Source: Natronobacterium haloterrestre
GTDB lineage: Archaea; Halobacteriota; Halobacteria; Halobacteriales; Natrialbaceae
Direction of reading: 5' to 3'
DNA length: 64,000 nt
Assembly: GCF_900112205.1 (NCBI RefSeq)
Contig: NZ_FOKW01000001.1
Span: 310,001-374,000 of the forward strand
Shown: piece after piece, positions 8,459-17,653 of the stretch
Layout: every line of letters starts with the position of its first letter
Numbering within the stretch: the stretch's first letter is position 1
Program-made: the position numbers and the translations under genes
The notes under the pieces: generated by a model
What the model saw: only the letters and a program-made list of their open reading frames with translations
Database searches by the model: none
What the model was told of the DNA's origin: nothing

Positions 8459-9589
8459 ATGAACTCCCTGCTCGTCTACGGGTCGTACGGCTACACCGGG
8501 CGGCTGATCGCCTCGGCGGCCGTCTCGCGGGGGTGGTCGCCGATCGTCGCGGGGCGCGATCGGCGCCGGATTCGCGACCAGGCGGAAACCCTGGGGCTGG
8601 AGTGGCGGGCGTTTTCGCTGGACGACGGTCGTGAGCGCGTCGCCGCCCTCGAGGACGTCGACGCCGTTCTCAACTGCGCGGGTCCGTTCGTCGACACCGC
8701 CGAACCGCTGGTCGAGGCCTGCCTCGAGACCGGAACGGACTACCTCGACGTCACCGGCGAGTTCTCCGTGTTCGAACGGCTCCGCCAGCGGGACCACCGC
8801 GCTCGCGAGGCCGGCGTCACGCTGCTGCCCGGCGTCGGGTTCGACGTCGTCCCCTCCGACTGTCTGGCGGCCCACCTCGCCGAGCGACTGCCGACTGCCG
8901 ACCGGGTCGCGCTCGGGATCAAAAGCGGGAGTTCGCTCTCGCGGGGAACCGCCCGGACGGCTCTCGAGGGCCTGGGCGAGGGCGGCGTGATCCGCCGGAA
9001 CGGTCGCCTCCTGCAGGTGCCGGCGGCGTACCGAACGCGCGAGATCGATTTCGGCAACGGGCCCGAACACGCGGTCACGATTCCGTTCGGCGACGTCGTC
9101 ACCGCGGCCCACGGCACGAACCTGGACTCGGTCGAGGTCTACCTCGCCGCGCCGCCCTGGACGTCGCGGGCGCTGTCGGCCCTGGATTCGATGGGCCCTC
9201 TCTGTGACACCGGCCCCGTCGAACGGCTCCTCGAGCGGGCGGTCGACGCGGCGTTCGACGGGCCCGACGAGCGCGAACTCGCGACCGACCGGGCGGTCGT
9301 CTGGGGTGAGGTCGAGGACGACGTCGGACGGCGGGCCCGCGCTCGCCTCGAGACGCCGAACCCGTACGCGCTGACCGTCGAGACGGCGCTGGCGGCGAGC
9401 GAGCGCGTCCTCGAGCCCGCGGACTGCGGCGTCGACGCCGGCTTTCGGACCCCCGCTACGGCCTTCGGGAGCGACTTCGTCCTCGAGTTCGAGGGCACCA
9501 GCCTCGAGACCCTCGAGGAACCGGACCTCGAGCGAGGGTGTCACGAGGAGTCGGAACCGGCACCCTCCCGCGTCGCGTCCGACGGCTGA
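8459..9589 (+). CDS. Saccharopine dehydrogenase-like NAD(P)-binding protein
   Basis: The 376-residue protein begins with a Rossmann motif (LLVYGSYGYTGRLIASAA). It matches the family that includes saccharopine dehydrogenase-like and trans-acting enoyl reductase proteins (LNCAGPFVDTAEPLVEACLETGTDYLDVTGE). It probably reduces or oxidises a carbonyl or enoyl substrate with NAD(P)H, but the substrate is not evident. In archaea such proteins have been suggested to act in lipid or amino-acid metabolism. It stands alone, divergent from the Rieske gene (145 nt) and convergent with the MATE transporter (2-nt gap). The ATG at 8459 directly precedes the Rossmann strand. Confidence 0.83.
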   Translation: MNSLLVYGSYGYTGRLIASAAVSRGWSPIVAGRDRRRIRDQAETLGLEWRAFSLDDGRERVAALEDVDAVLNCAGPFVDTAEPLVEACLETGTDYLDVTGEFSVFERLRQRDHRAREAGVTLLPGVGFDVVPSDCLAAHLAERLPTADRVALGIKSGSSLSRGTARTALEGLGEGGVIRRNGRLLQVPAAYRTREIDFGNGPEHAVTIPFGDVVTAAHGTNLDSVEVYLAAPPWTSRALSALDSMGPLCDTGPVERLLERAVDAAFDGPDERELATDRAVVWGEVEDDVGRRARARLETPNPYALTVETALAASERVLEPADCGVDAGFRTPATAFGSDFVLEFEGTSLETLEEPDLERGCHEESEPAPSRVASDG

Positions 9590-9591
9590 GG

Positions 9592-10974
9592 TCAGTCCTC
9601 GCCCGGCGTGGTCCCGCGTTCGTCCATCATCGACTGGGTGCGCTCGACCCAGCCGCCGCGGTAGAAGCCGACGACGACGTAGATCGTCGCCCACAGGTAG
9701 TAGACGACGATCGAGGCGTAGACGGCCGGGAGGCCGTAGCCGAGCCGGATCCCGAAGACGTACGAGACCCCAACCATCCCGAAGAACATGCCTGTGATCC
9801 TGCCGATAAAGGGCGTCGTCGTGTCGCTGCCGCTCGTGAGCGCGCCGGCCAGGACGACGTAGAGCACGGTCACGGGGGCAGCGACGGCGTAGGTCGCGGC
9901 GAAGGCGGCCGCGTACCCCCGCGTCGCCGGGTCGTCGGTGAAAAAGGAGACGAACCACTCGGCCCCGACGAAGAGGACCGCCCCGAGCGAGCCGACGGTC
10001 GCGACTCCAAGCGCCGCGGCCGCCCAGCCGTTGTACCGCGCCCCCGCCGGGTCGCCCTCGCCGAGGGTCTGCCCGACGACGATGCTCGTTCCCGTCCGGT
10101 AGCCCCGCGAGAGCGGCCCGGTGAGTTGCTGGTAGACGCGACGGCCGATCTGGTAGGCGGCGTTGACTTCCGTCCCGAAGAACAGCAGGATGGAGTTGAA
10201 CGGGAACTCGAGGACGGTCGTCACCAGCCCCTCGACGATCCGCGGGGCGCTGATCGCGAGCAGTTGGCGGGTGATCGTCCACTCGGTCGGCCGGACGAAG
10301 CCGGCGGGGGTCCAGGCCCCGTAGATGGCGGCGGACAGCGCGACCGCGGAGAAGACGTTGCCGACGGCGGTCGCGATGCCGACGCCGACGATCTCGAGGG
10401 TCGGCGCGGGACCGAGCCCGAGCCCCAGGACGACCGTCCCGACGATGTTGAGGGCGTTCGAGACGCCGTTGACGTACATCGGCGTGCGCGTGTCGCCGGC
10501 CCCCTGGATCGACCGCGCGGCCACGAGCGCGACGTGGCGCGCGGGCGTCGTCGCGAAGATGATCGCCAGGTAGAGCCCACCCATGCGGGCGACCTCGGAT
10601 TCCGCGCCGAGGACGGCGATGGCCCACCGCCCGAGACCGTAGCCGAAGATCACGAACGGGATTCCGGCGACCGCGCCGAGCAGTATCGCCTGCGTGATCG
10701 CCTCGTCCCTGTTTGCCGTCGCATCCGCGCCGGTGTCCTGGCTCGAGAGCGCGATGACGCCGCTGCCGAGCCCGAGCCCGATCCGTAGCGGCAGGCGGGC
10801 ATAGAGGTCGGCGAGCCCGACGGCTGCGACGGCTGCGGGGGAGAACAGACCGGTGACGGCGACGTCGGTCGTCCGCATCAGCGTCCGGAGGAACTGCTCG
10901 ACCATGACGGGCCAGGAGAGGTCGAGCACGCGCCGCCAGACGTCGACGAGCCGCCCTCGTTGCTCGGCGTCCAC
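9592..10974 (-). CDS. MATE family efflux transporter
   Basis: MATE proteins export organic cations and drugs in exchange for Na+ or H+. The 460-residue protein is hydrophobic throughout, consistent with 12 membrane segments in two six-helix halves. It contains family-like stretches such as LSWPVMVEQFLRTLMRTTDVAVTG near the start and AARSIQGAGDTRTPMYVNGVSNALNI in the first half. Length is normal for the family. The substrate cannot be read from the sequence. It is convergent with the upstream reductase and on the same strand as the pab genes, separated from them by 78 nt. Confidence 0.92.
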   Translation of the reverse strand: MDAEQRGRLVDVWRRVLDLSWPVMVEQFLRTLMRTTDVAVTGLFSPAAVAAVGLADLYARLPLRIGLGLGSGVIALSSQDTGADATANRDEAITQAILLGAVAGIPFVIFGYGLGRWAIAVLGAESEVARMGGLYLAIIFATTPARHVALVAARSIQGAGDTRTPMYVNGVSNALNIVGTVVLGLGLGPAPTLEIVGVGIATAVGNVFSAVALSAAIYGAWTPAGFVRPTEWTITRQLLAISAPRIVEGLVTTVLEFPFNSILLFFGTEVNAAYQIGRRVYQQLTGPLSRGYRTGTSIVVGQTLGEGDPAGARYNGWAAAALGVATVGSLGAVLFVGAEWFVSFFTDDPATRGYAAAFAATYAVAAPVTVLYVVLAGALTSGSDTTTPFIGRITGMFFGMVGVSYVFGIRLGYGLPAVYASIVVYYLWATIYVVVGFYRGGWVERTQSMMDERGTTPGED

Positions 10975-11052
10975 GACTGTCTCGTAGTCGCGCAGTCCCG
11001 GGCTTGAAGCTATGGAAGGCGGAACCCGTGGCCCGCTATCCTCCCCGTCGCG

Positions 11053-11928
11053 TCAGTCCCGGTAACAGGCGTCCTCGACGCGCTCGTCGTAGGCCCGCGA
11101 GAGCCGCTCGGTCACCGGGCCGGTGCCGATCGCGGCATCGTCGATCCGCTCGATCGGTCGCAGTTCCCACGTTCGGTTCGTCAGGAACGCCTCGTCGGCC
11201 GTGCGCACGTCCTCGAGATCGTAGCGGCCGGTCTCGACCTCGATCCCGGCCGCGTGGGCCGTCTCGAGGACGATTCCGCGGGTGATCCCCGGCAGGACGT
11301 CGCAGTCGGTCGACGGGGTCCGGAGCCTGCCGTCCCGGACGAAAAACAGGTTGCTGGTGGCCCCTTCGGCGACCGCGCCGTCGGTGTCGAACAGCAGGGC
11401 CTCGTCGGCGGCGGCCGAGAGCTCCGTCCGCGCCAGAATCCCGTTCAGGTAGTTGTGGGTCTTCGCGCCCGCGGGGACGGCCGCGTCCGGCACCGCACGC
11501 GTCTCGACGGATTCGACCGTCGCCCGCCCCTCCCAGACGGATTCGCCCTCGAGTCCGCCACGCGGGAGCGGCTTGACGTAGACCACGACCGTGGGATCGA
11601 CTTCGGGTTGGGGCGTCAGTTTGCCGGGCTGGACCCCCCGCGTGACCGAGAGGCGGACGTAGGCGTCGGCGAGATCGTTGGCCGCGAGCGTCTCGTCGAT
11701 CCGGCTACGGAGGTCGTCGGCCGAGAGGCCGTGTTCGAGCGACAGCGCCTCGCAGGTGGCCTCGAGGCGGTCGGCGTGACGCTCCCACTCGAATATCTCG
11801 CCGCCGTAGGCGCGCAGGGTCTCGAAGGCGGCGTCGCCGTAGCGAAACCCCCGATCGTCGACGCTGACGCTCGCCTCGCTCGCCGGGACGAGGTCGCCGT
11901 CGACGTGGTAGCGGTGGTCGTCGGTCAT
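11053..11928 (-). CDS. pabC: Class IV aminotransferase, probable aminodeoxychorismate lyase
   Basis: This fold-type IV PLP enzyme probably releases pyruvate from aminodeoxychorismate to give p-aminobenzoate. The 291-residue protein has the PLP lysine in AGAKTHNYLN (Lys156) and the phosphate-binding EGATSNLFFV segment. Its ATG overlaps the stop of the glutamine amidotransferase gene upstream (ATGA), so the three genes pabB-pabA-pabC form one translationally coupled operon. The position after a chorismate-using synthase favours PabC over a branched-chain or D-amino-acid aminotransferase, which share the same motifs. Confidence 0.85.
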   Translation of the reverse strand: MTDDHRYHVDGDLVPASEASVSVDDRGFRYGDAAFETLRAYGGEIFEWERHADRLEATCEALSLEHGLSADDLRSRIDETLAANDLADAYVRLSVTRGVQPGKLTPQPEVDPTVVVYVKPLPRGGLEGESVWEGRATVESVETRAVPDAAVPAGAKTHNYLNGILARTELSAAADEALLFDTDGAVAEGATSNLFFVRDGRLRTPSTDCDVLPGITRGIVLETAHAAGIEVETGRYDLEDVRTADEAFLTNRTWELRPIERIDDAAIGTGPVTERLSRAYDERVEDACYRD

Positions 11929-12734
11929 GGACTCCCCTCGCTCGTCTCGTTCGTCTCGTTCGTCTCGTTCGTCTCGCTCGTCTCGCTCGCCGCGAACCGG
12001 CAGAAGTTCTCGATCATTCGCTTGCCGACGCGAAGCGAGATGCCGTCCCCGCTGGCGGCGTCGTCGTGGCCGCGCGTGAGGATGCTCTCGGGATGGAACT
12101 GGACTCCGACGTGGGGCCGCTCGCGGTGGCGAACGGCCATCAGGACGCCGCGTTCGTCGGTCGTCCGGGCCGTCTCCTCGAGGACGGCCGGCAGGTCGTC
12201 GCGCTCGACGGCCAGCGAGTGGTAGCGCCCCACCTGGAACGTCTCGGGCAGGCCGTCGAAGATTCCCGTGCCGTCGTGGCTGACGGTCGACGGTTTCCCG
12301 TGGACGACGTCGGGCGCGTGGACGACGGGCGACCCGTTGGCCGCACACAGCGCCTGATAACCGAGACAGACGCCGAGGATGGGGTACTCGGTCTCCTCGA
12401 ACAGCGGGATCGAGATGCCTGCCTCCTGTGGCGTTCCGGGGCCGGGCGAGACCACGATCCCCGTCGGCTCGAGCTCCCGGAGGTCCGCGAGGTCGATCGC
12501 GTCGTTTCGCCGGACGACCACCTCGTCGGCGACCTCTCCGACGTACTGGACGAGGTTGTAGGCGAACGAGTCGTAGTTGTCGATCACCAGCAACCGTTTG
12601 CTGCGGTCACTCGCTGGCGCTCGTTCCCTGGCAAACCGTGGATGAAACCCCTTCCTCCCTCCCGCTGGTCGGTCGTCGGGCCGTTCGCTCGTTTCCACTC
12701 GCTCACGGTCACGGGTGCTATCGGTGTCCGTCAT
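11925..12734 (-). CDS. pabA: Glutamine amidotransferase, aminodeoxychorismate/anthranilate synthase component II
   Basis: This subunit hydrolyses glutamine and passes ammonia to the chorismate-binding partner. The class I amidotransferase triad is complete: nucleophile Cys123 in GVCLGYQ, and His214 and Glu216 in VQFHPES. The family core starts at [14 protein letters not shown] (about residue 47), so there is an unusual polar 46-residue N-terminal extension. Its start is supported by the 4-nt ATGA overlap with pabB. The C-terminus ends in a slippage-type Ser/Glu/Thr/Asn repeat encoded by 9-bp units at about 11942-11990. Whether it serves p-aminobenzoate or anthranilate synthesis is inferred from the pabC neighbour. 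Confidence 0.88.
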   Translation of the reverse strand: MTDTDSTRDRERVETSERPDDRPAGGRKGFHPRFARERAPASDRSKRLLVIDNYDSFAYNLVQYVGEVADEVVVRRNDAIDLADLRELEPTGIVVSPGPGTPQEAGISIPLFEETEYPILGVCLGYQALCAANGSPVVHAPDVVHGKPSTVSHDGTGIFDGLPETFQVGRYHSLAVERDDLPAVLEETARTTDERGVLMAVRHRERPHVGVQFHPESILTRGHDDAASGDGISLRVGKRMIENFCRFAASETSETNETNETNETSEGSP

Positions 12735-14479
12735 CGTAACTCACCTCCATCGCTCTCGAGGGCCATTCGGGCCCGTTCGCCCAGTGCCTCGTCGACCGCG
12801 GTGATGAGCGCCCGGGCCTTGTCGAGCGTTTCGTCGTACTCGCGGGCCGGCTCCGAGTCGTGGACGATCCCCGCGCCGACCCGGAGGTGGTACTCGTCGT
12901 CGTGGCGGACGAGCGTCCGGATCGTGATGTTCAGCGTCGCCCGGCCGTCGAAGCCGAAGATCCCGACGCTGCCGGTGTATGGGCCGCGTTGCGTCGCCTC
13001 GAGTTCGTCGATTATCTCCATCGTCCGGGGCTTCGGCGCGCCGGTGATCGTCCCGCCGGGGAAGACCGCGGCGACGGCCTCGGCCAGTCCCACGTCCGGC
13101 CGGAGCCGACCGGTCACGTTCGAGACCAGGTGCATCACCTCCGAGTAGCGGTCGATCCGCCGGTACTCCTCGACCGTCACGGAGCCGTACGCACAGACCT
13201 TCCCGAGGTCGTTTCGCTCGAGGTCGACCAGCATCGCGTGTTCGGCGCGTTCCTTCTCGTCGGAGCGGAGGTCGGCCTCGAGTTCGGCGTCCTCCCCTGG
13301 CGTTTCCCCGCGGGGGCGGGTGCCGGCGATGGGTTCGGTGCGGACGAACTCCCCTCTCCGCTCCCGCGGACGCCGTCCGCTCGCGGCTTCGCCGCCCTCG
13401 TCTTCGCGGCTCTCTCGTCCTCCGTGCCTCGCACCGCTCGAGTACGAACGGTCCGGGGCGGGCGACACCTCGCGCTCGAGCAGGAGTTCCGGGCTCGCGC
13501 TCACCAGGTCGGCCGCGCGAAACTCGAGCAGACAGGAGTAGGGCGCGGGATTGACCCGCCGGAGGGCGTCGTAGGCCGCGACGGGGTGGACCGCCGCGGG
13601 TGCGGCCAGCCGCTGGGAGACGTTCGCCTGGAAGGTGTCGCCGTCGCGGACGTATGCCTTGACTTTCCGGACCCGGTCGGCGAAAGCCTCGCGCCCGCAG
13701 TCGCTCTCGAAGGTCGCCTCGTCGGTCTCGACCGGTGGCTCGCCGACGTCAGCGTCACCCTCCTGGACGGCTCGAGCGAGCGCGAGCGCCCGCTTGCGGC
13801 CCCGTTCGTACGCCCGACGGAGTTCCTCGTCGTCGGCGGAAGCCGGTTCCGGAACGCGGGGACAGGCCGTTACACGGAGCGTGATTCCTTCGTTCTCGTC
13901 TTCTCCATTACGCTCGCCCTCGCCCTCGCTCTCGCTCTCGGTCTCGGTCTCGTCCTCGCTCTCGCCTCCGACCGGCGCTTCCCATGCCGCCAGCCGATCG
14001 TAGACGCCGACCTCGAGTCGCGGCAGGCCGCGGTCGTCGACCGCCGAATCCGGCGAGTCGAGATCCTCGAGTTCCCGGGCGACGTCGTAGGAGAGCCAGC
14101 CGACGGCCCCACAGGGGTAGGGAACGTCGCAGTCCCCGCGGACGAGTCGATCGCCCGCGAGCAGCCCCTCGAGTGCGGCGAGCGTCGGCGAATTCGCGTC
14201 CGCCGAGGTGTCCCGGCCGACTGCGTCGGGACCGACAGTCAGCCGGTCGATCGGATCGACGCCGAAGTACCCCCAGCCGGGCTGACCGCCCGTCGTCTCG
14301 AGGAACGCGCCGCCGTCGGGACCGTCGCGCGCCCGCCGATAGGCGAGGAACGGGTCCTCGACGTCGACCCGGACTTCGACCGGGACCCGGACGCGGACGG
14401 GCCCGTCGGCGGTACTCTCGTCGTCACGAACCGCCGCTCGAAACTCCTCGAGGGACGTGACGACGCGCGGATCGCTCAT
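12731..14479 (-). CDS. pabB: Chorismate-binding synthase component I (PabB/TrpE family)
   Basis: This subunit aminates chorismate. The 582-residue protein has the N-terminal TrpE/PabB domain and a chorismate-binding core from about residue 260 ([45 protein letters not shown]). Two low-complexity acidic or polar insertions (about 172-198 and 341-377) make it longer than the usual 450-500 residues. The active-site box reads PIAGT (383-387), with Ala where the E. coli PabB-type enzyme has Lys. The gene is first in the operon with pabA and pabC and overlaps pabA by 4 nt. The aminodeoxychorismate role is favoured by pabC, but anthranilate synthase activity is not excluded. Confidence 0.85.
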   Translation of the reverse strand: MSDPRVVTSLEEFRAAVRDDESTADGPVRVRVPVEVRVDVEDPFLAYRRARDGPDGGAFLETTGGQPGWGYFGVDPIDRLTVGPDAVGRDTSADANSPTLAALEGLLAGDRLVRGDCDVPYPCGAVGWLSYDVARELEDLDSPDSAVDDRGLPRLEVGVYDRLAAWEAPVGGESEDETETESESEGEGERNGEDENEGITLRVTACPRVPEPASADDEELRRAYERGRKRALALARAVQEGDADVGEPPVETDEATFESDCGREAFADRVRKVKAYVRDGDTFQANVSQRLAAPAAVHPVAAYDALRRVNPAPYSCLLEFRAADLVSASPELLLEREVSPAPDRSYSSGARHGGRESREDEGGEAASGRRPRERRGEFVRTEPIAGTRPRGETPGEDAELEADLRSDEKERAEHAMLVDLERNDLGKVCAYGSVTVEEYRRIDRYSEVMHLVSNVTGRLRPDVGLAEAVAAVFPGGTITGAPKPRTMEIIDELEATQRGPYTGSVGIFGFDGRATLNITIRTLVRHDDEYHLRVGAGIVHDSEPAREYDETLDKARALITAVDEALGERARMALESDGGELR

Positions 14480-14626
14480 ACGGTCCGGAACGAAACGGGC
14501 GACTAATCGTCTTTCGGTCTTCGGAGTTTCCGGGCAGGATCACGCCCACTCGAGCAGTTCGGGACTGGGGACTTTCGAAGCCGGAGTCAGGAAACGGGGG
14601 CGGACATCGAGACGAAAAACTCGGGA

Positions 14627-15394
14627 TCAGCGCGCTTCGGCCCGGTCGATCCAGCCCTGGATACGCTTCTCGGAGATATCGGTCTGCTCCGCGAGGGCGG
14701 CCGCGTCGGCGTCGGCGAGGTCGGGGACGGTCTCGACGCCGGCGTCGGCGAGTCGGTCGGCGTAGGCCGGGCCGATCCCCTTGATCTCGTCGACGGGTTC
14801 GCCCGTCTCAGTCTCGGGGGCTTCCTCGTCGGGGGTCTTCTCCTCCGTCGGGGCGGCGTCCGCGTCGGTCGGTCCGGTGGCTTCGGCGGGTTCGGCGGCC
14901 GCCTCGGGTTCGTCGGTCGGTTCGGTCATCGAGCCGGTCGAACTCGAGGCGGTGGTGCCGGCCGCGGCGGGTTCGGGCTCGTCCGTGGTTTCAGTCTCGG
15001 TTTCGGGTTCAGTTTCGGGTTCAGTTTCGGGTTCAGTTTCGGTTTCGGGTTCGACCTCTTCGACCGCGGCCTCGGTCTCGTCAGCATCGGGTTCCGCCGC
15101 GTCCGCGTCTTCGTCCTCGCTTTCGTCTTCCGCTTTGGGTTCGGATGCTTCGGCCTCTTCGATGGAGACAGCCGTTTCGTCCCCGGAGTCGGCCGGCTCG
15201 TCCGCGCCGTCGATTTCTTCGGACTCGCTCGAGGTCGCGCTCGCGGGCGGCTCCGCGGGGGTCGTTCCGTTCCTGCTCGATTCCGGCCCCGACCGCTCCC
15301 GCTCGACCGTGACCCCGACGTCACGGCCGTTCTGGGGCTCCGAACTCGAGTCGTCGAGTCCCAACAACGACTTCAGCTTTTCGAGGATTGCCAT
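14627..15394 (-). CDS. Acidic low-complexity protein with C-terminal helix-hairpin-helix
   Basis: The 255-residue protein opens with a short amphipathic helix (MAILEKLKSLLGLDD). It then has about 170 residues of Glu/Thr/Pro/Asp/Ala low complexity, including (ET/EP) repeats. It ends with a helix-hairpin-helix domain (EIKGIGPAYADRLADAGVETV, then ISEKRIQGWIDRAEAR) of the type found in DUF4332 and Rad51 N-terminal domains. This suggests non-specific DNA or protein binding through the C-terminus. The start at 15394 is supported by a TATA-like AATTTAAG at about 15418-15426. A 12-bp repeat in the DNA (about 14991-15051) encodes the (ETEP) run. Function is unknown. Confidence 0.8.
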   Translation of the reverse strand: MAILEKLKSLLGLDDSSSEPQNGRDVGVTVERERSGPESSRNGTTPAEPPASATSSESEEIDGADEPADSGDETAVSIEEAEASEPKAEDESEDEDADAAEPDADETEAAVEEVEPETETEPETEPETEPETETETTDEPEPAAAGTTASSSTGSMTEPTDEPEAAAEPAEATGPTDADAAPTEEKTPDEEAPETETGEPVDEIKGIGPAYADRLADAGVETVPDLADADAAALAEQTDISEKRIQGWIDRAEAR

Positions 15395-15521
15395 TGTCAC
15401 GATATAGTTGGTTTCATCACTTAAATTCCTCTGATGCGTCAACCGAAACGACCTGTTGGACCGGCGACTCGAGGCCCGACAGCGGGAACGGCGTCCGGCC
15501 GCCGGAGACGGGAGCTCTGGG

Positions 15522-16328
15522 TCAGAGCCGGGCGCGGAGCGCCTCGTCCATCGTCGATACCGGCGCGTCCCGGCCGGTCCACAGTTCGAACGCCTCGACG
15601 CCCTGATAGAGCAACATCCGGGCACCGTCGACGGTCGTCGCGCCGGCTTCCGCCGCGTCCGAGAGCAGTCGGGTCTCGAGCGGGCGATACACGGCGTCGA
15701 GCACCGCGAGGTCGCCGTGGAGCGCCTCGGCGGGAACCGGCGTCGCGTCCTCCTCCATGCCGACGCTCGTCGCGTTGACGAGGACGTCCGCGTCGGCAAG
15801 CAGGTCCTCGAGGTCCTCGAGCCCGTGGCTGGTCGCTTCCGGAACCTCGTCCGCGAGATCGTGTGCCTTCGCCTCGGTGCGGTTGGCGATCGCGACCGTC
15901 GCCCCGGCGTCCGCCAGGCCGAACGAGATCGCGCGGCCGGCCCCGCCTGCGCCCACGACGACGGCGCGCACGCCGTCGACGGTCACGTCCCGCTCGCGGA
16001 GCGCACGGAGCGCGCCCGCGGCGTCCGTGTTGTGGCCCGTCGGCCGGTCGCCCGAGAAGTCGATGGTGTTGACCGCGCCGATCCGGTTCGCCAGTTCGTC
16101 GGCGGCCACCAGGTCGGACGCGAGGGCCTCTTCCTTGAACGGGATCGTCACGTTCAGTCCCGCGATCCCCAGCGCCGCCGCTCCATCGAGTGCGGTCTCG
16201 AGGTCGTCGGGTGCCGGTTCGAACGTGACGTAGCGAGCGTCGATCTCGAGGGCGTCGTAGGCCGCCTCGTGCATCGGCGGCGACAGTGAGTGGCCGACGG
16301 GGTTGCCGACCAGTCCGAACACGTCCAT
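15522..16328 (-). CDS. aroE: Shikimate dehydrogenase
   Basis: The enzyme reduces 3-dehydroshikimate to shikimate with NADPH. The 268-residue protein has the substrate-binding [16 protein letters not shown] near the N-terminus and the catalytic Lys65 in [10 protein letters not shown]. The catalytic Asp102 is in GHNTDAAGA, and the NADP-binding Rossmann loop is [11 protein letters not shown]. The start at 16328 ([10 protein letters not shown]) fits the family and is supported by a TATA element at 16351-16359, 27 nt upstream, so the transcript is probably leaderless. The chorismate-using pab operon lies downstream on the same strand, separated by the helix-hairpin-helix gene. Confidence 0.95.
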   Translation of the reverse strand: MDVFGLVGNPVGHSLSPPMHEAAYDALEIDARYVTFEPAPDDLETALDGAAALGIAGLNVTIPFKEEALASDLVAADELANRIGAVNTIDFSGDRPTGHNTDAAGALRALRERDVTVDGVRAVVVGAGGAGRAISFGLADAGATVAIANRTEAKAHDLADEVPEATSHGLEDLEDLLADADVLVNATSVGMEEDATPVPAEALHGDLAVLDAVYRPLETRLLSDAAEAGATTVDGARMLLYQGVEAFELWTGRDAPVSTMDEALRARL

Positions 16329-16350
16329 GACTACGAGTCGAGGCCGGGGG

Positions 16351-16359
16351 AGTATAAAT
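16351..16359 (-). promoter_or_regulatory. TATA box of aroE
   Basis: On the bottom strand ATTTATACT is centred about 27 nt before the aroE ATG, matching a leaderless haloarchaeal promoter. It lies in the 34-nt gap behind the zinc-ribbon gene. Confidence 0.55.
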
Positions 16360-16362
16360 CGG

Positions 16363-16770
16363 TCAGGATCGGTCGTCGCGTTCGGGGTCGGGCTCGGGAT
16401 CGGGCCCGGGTTCGCGCTCGGGCCCGCCGTCCGGGCGGTCCTCGTGGTCCCCACGGTCGGGTTCGGGTTCGGGTCCGGGTTCGGGTTCTCGCTCCGAGTC
16501 GCCGTCTTCCTCGATCGTCTCGTCCCCTGGAGCGTCGGACCCGTCCTCCCGGCTTCCGGTCGGTTGGCCCTCCACGCTCTCGTCCGTGTCGCTCGAGGCG
16601 GTCACGAACTCGTAGGTGGCGATCTCGGTCGCCTCGCAGACGCGGCACCGATCGACCGGCTCGTCGAACTTCGACCCGCAGTGTCGACACTCCCGGAGCA
16701 CGCCGTCGTCCGCGTCGTCGGACCGTTGCAGGAATCCCGGGAGGAGGTCTCCGAGCGCCATATCGGTCAC
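16363..16770 (-). CDS. Zinc-ribbon protein with acidic Pro/Glu tail
   Basis: The 135-residue protein has one four-cysteine zinc ribbon near residues 28-45 ([18 protein letters not shown]), preceded by [10 protein letters not shown]. About 75 residues of Pro/Glu/Asp/Gly low complexity follow, with alternating PE pairs. Similar small haloarchaeal proteins with a single ribbon exist, but their function is unknown. The start may be Met4 (position 16761) instead. It is in the same direction as the Lrp-TrkA-C gene upstream (82 nt) and aroE downstream (34 nt). Confidence 0.7.
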   Translation of the reverse strand: MTDMALGDLLPGFLQRSDDADDGVLRECRHCGSKFDEPVDRCRVCEATEIATYEFVTASSDTDESVEGQPTGSREDGSDAPGDETIEEDGDSEREPEPGPEPEPDRGDHEDRPDGGPEREPGPDPEPDPERDDRS

Positions 16771-16852
16771 CCGTTCACTCCCCTTGTCGGTGTCGGTCCT
16801 GCAGTCGGTCGTCCACTGGTGCGCCTGCTATCGATGGTCCTGGCATGATCGA

Positions 16853-17653
16853 TCACCGCCTCTCGATACCGCTCGTCCGGGCGTCGTTCTCCCCGGAACC
16901 GTCGAACCCTCGCAGGGTCGGTTCGTCGCTCTCGCTGGGCGAGAACACCGTCACGACGTCGTTCGGTTGGATCTCTGTGTCGCCGTGGGGCGTGATGACG
17001 GCGTCGTCGCGTTCGATCGCGACGACGAGCGTGTCGTCGTCGACGATGTCGTTCTCGGCGGCCTCCTCGAGGGTTCGGCCCGCGATGGGGGCGTCCTCCT
17101 GGACGGTCACCTCGACGACCTCGGCCCCGCCGGTGAGGCTGATGTAGTCGGCCAGCGGTTCCCGGCGACGGCCGTCCGCGGGGCCGTACGGCGCGTACGG
17201 GAAGTCGTGCTCGTTCTGGAGGAGGAACTCGTCCTCGATCTCGACCCCCAGGCGCTCGAGTTCGCGGCCGACGCGTCGCAGGTCCGTGGTGTCGGTGCCG
17301 ACGGCGAGGACGTGCAGGTTTATTCGGCCGCCCATCAGCTCCCGTACGTTGATGATGCCCGGGATCGTCCCGATCTTCCGGGCGACACCTTCCACCTCTC
17401 CGAAGGGAGCGTGGCACATAAACAGGTTCATCAGCGAGCCGTCGGCGTGTTCGAAGTCGACGGTCGCGTGGTAGCCCTCGATGATGCCGTGGTCCTCGAG
17501 TTGTGCGATCCGGTTGCGGATCGTCGCCCCGGAGACGCTGACCTCCTCCGCGATCGCCGGCGCCGACGTGTTCCTGGCGTCGGCCATCAGTGCGTGGATG
17601 ATCCGGCGGTCGATCTCGTCGAGCCGATAACCACTCCCGTTGCCGTCGCCCAT
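16853..17653 (-). CDS. Lrp/AsnC regulator fused to a TrkA-C (RCK-C) domain
   Basis: The 266-residue protein has an Lrp/AsnC winged helix at about 10-60 (DEIDRRIIHALMADARNTSA, VSGATIRNRIAQLEDHGIIEGY). A Lrp-type ligand domain follows at about 66-150. The C-terminal TrkA-C domain lies at about 170-245 (VTVQEDAPIAGRTLEEA, then DAVITPHGDTEIQPNDVVTVFSP). RCK-C domains bind ligands in potassium-channel regulators, so the fusion suggests transcriptional control by such a ligand. It is divergent from trkA, with a 492-nt gap. A TATA box about 27 nt upstream indicates leaderless transcription, and inverted 7-bp repeats flank that box. Confidence 0.88.
   Translation of the reverse strand: MGDGNGSGYRLDEIDRRIIHALMADARNTSAPAIAEEVSVSGATIRNRIAQLEDHGIIEGYHATVDFEHADGSLMNLFMCHAPFGEVEGVARKIGTIPGIINVRELMGGRINLHVLAVGTDTTDLRRVGRELERLGVEIEDEFLLQNEHDFPYAPYGPADGRRREPLADYISLTGGAEVVEVTVQEDAPIAGRTLEEAAENDIVDDDTLVVAIERDDAVITPHGDTEIQPNDVVTVFSPSESDEPTLRGFDGSGENDARTSGIERR

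Noticed and set aside
7754-10627. A 957-codon open frame on the bottom strand
   Set aside because: It runs across the Rieske gene, the reductase gene and part of the MATE gene, and its translation is Arg/Gly/Asp-rich without motifs. Genes with clear families explain the same bases; long antisense frames are common in G+C-rich DNA.
11942-11990. Short repeats that might suggest a CRISPR array
   Set aside because: They are 9-bp tandem units inside pabA encoding a Ser/Glu/Thr/Asn tail, without unique spacers.
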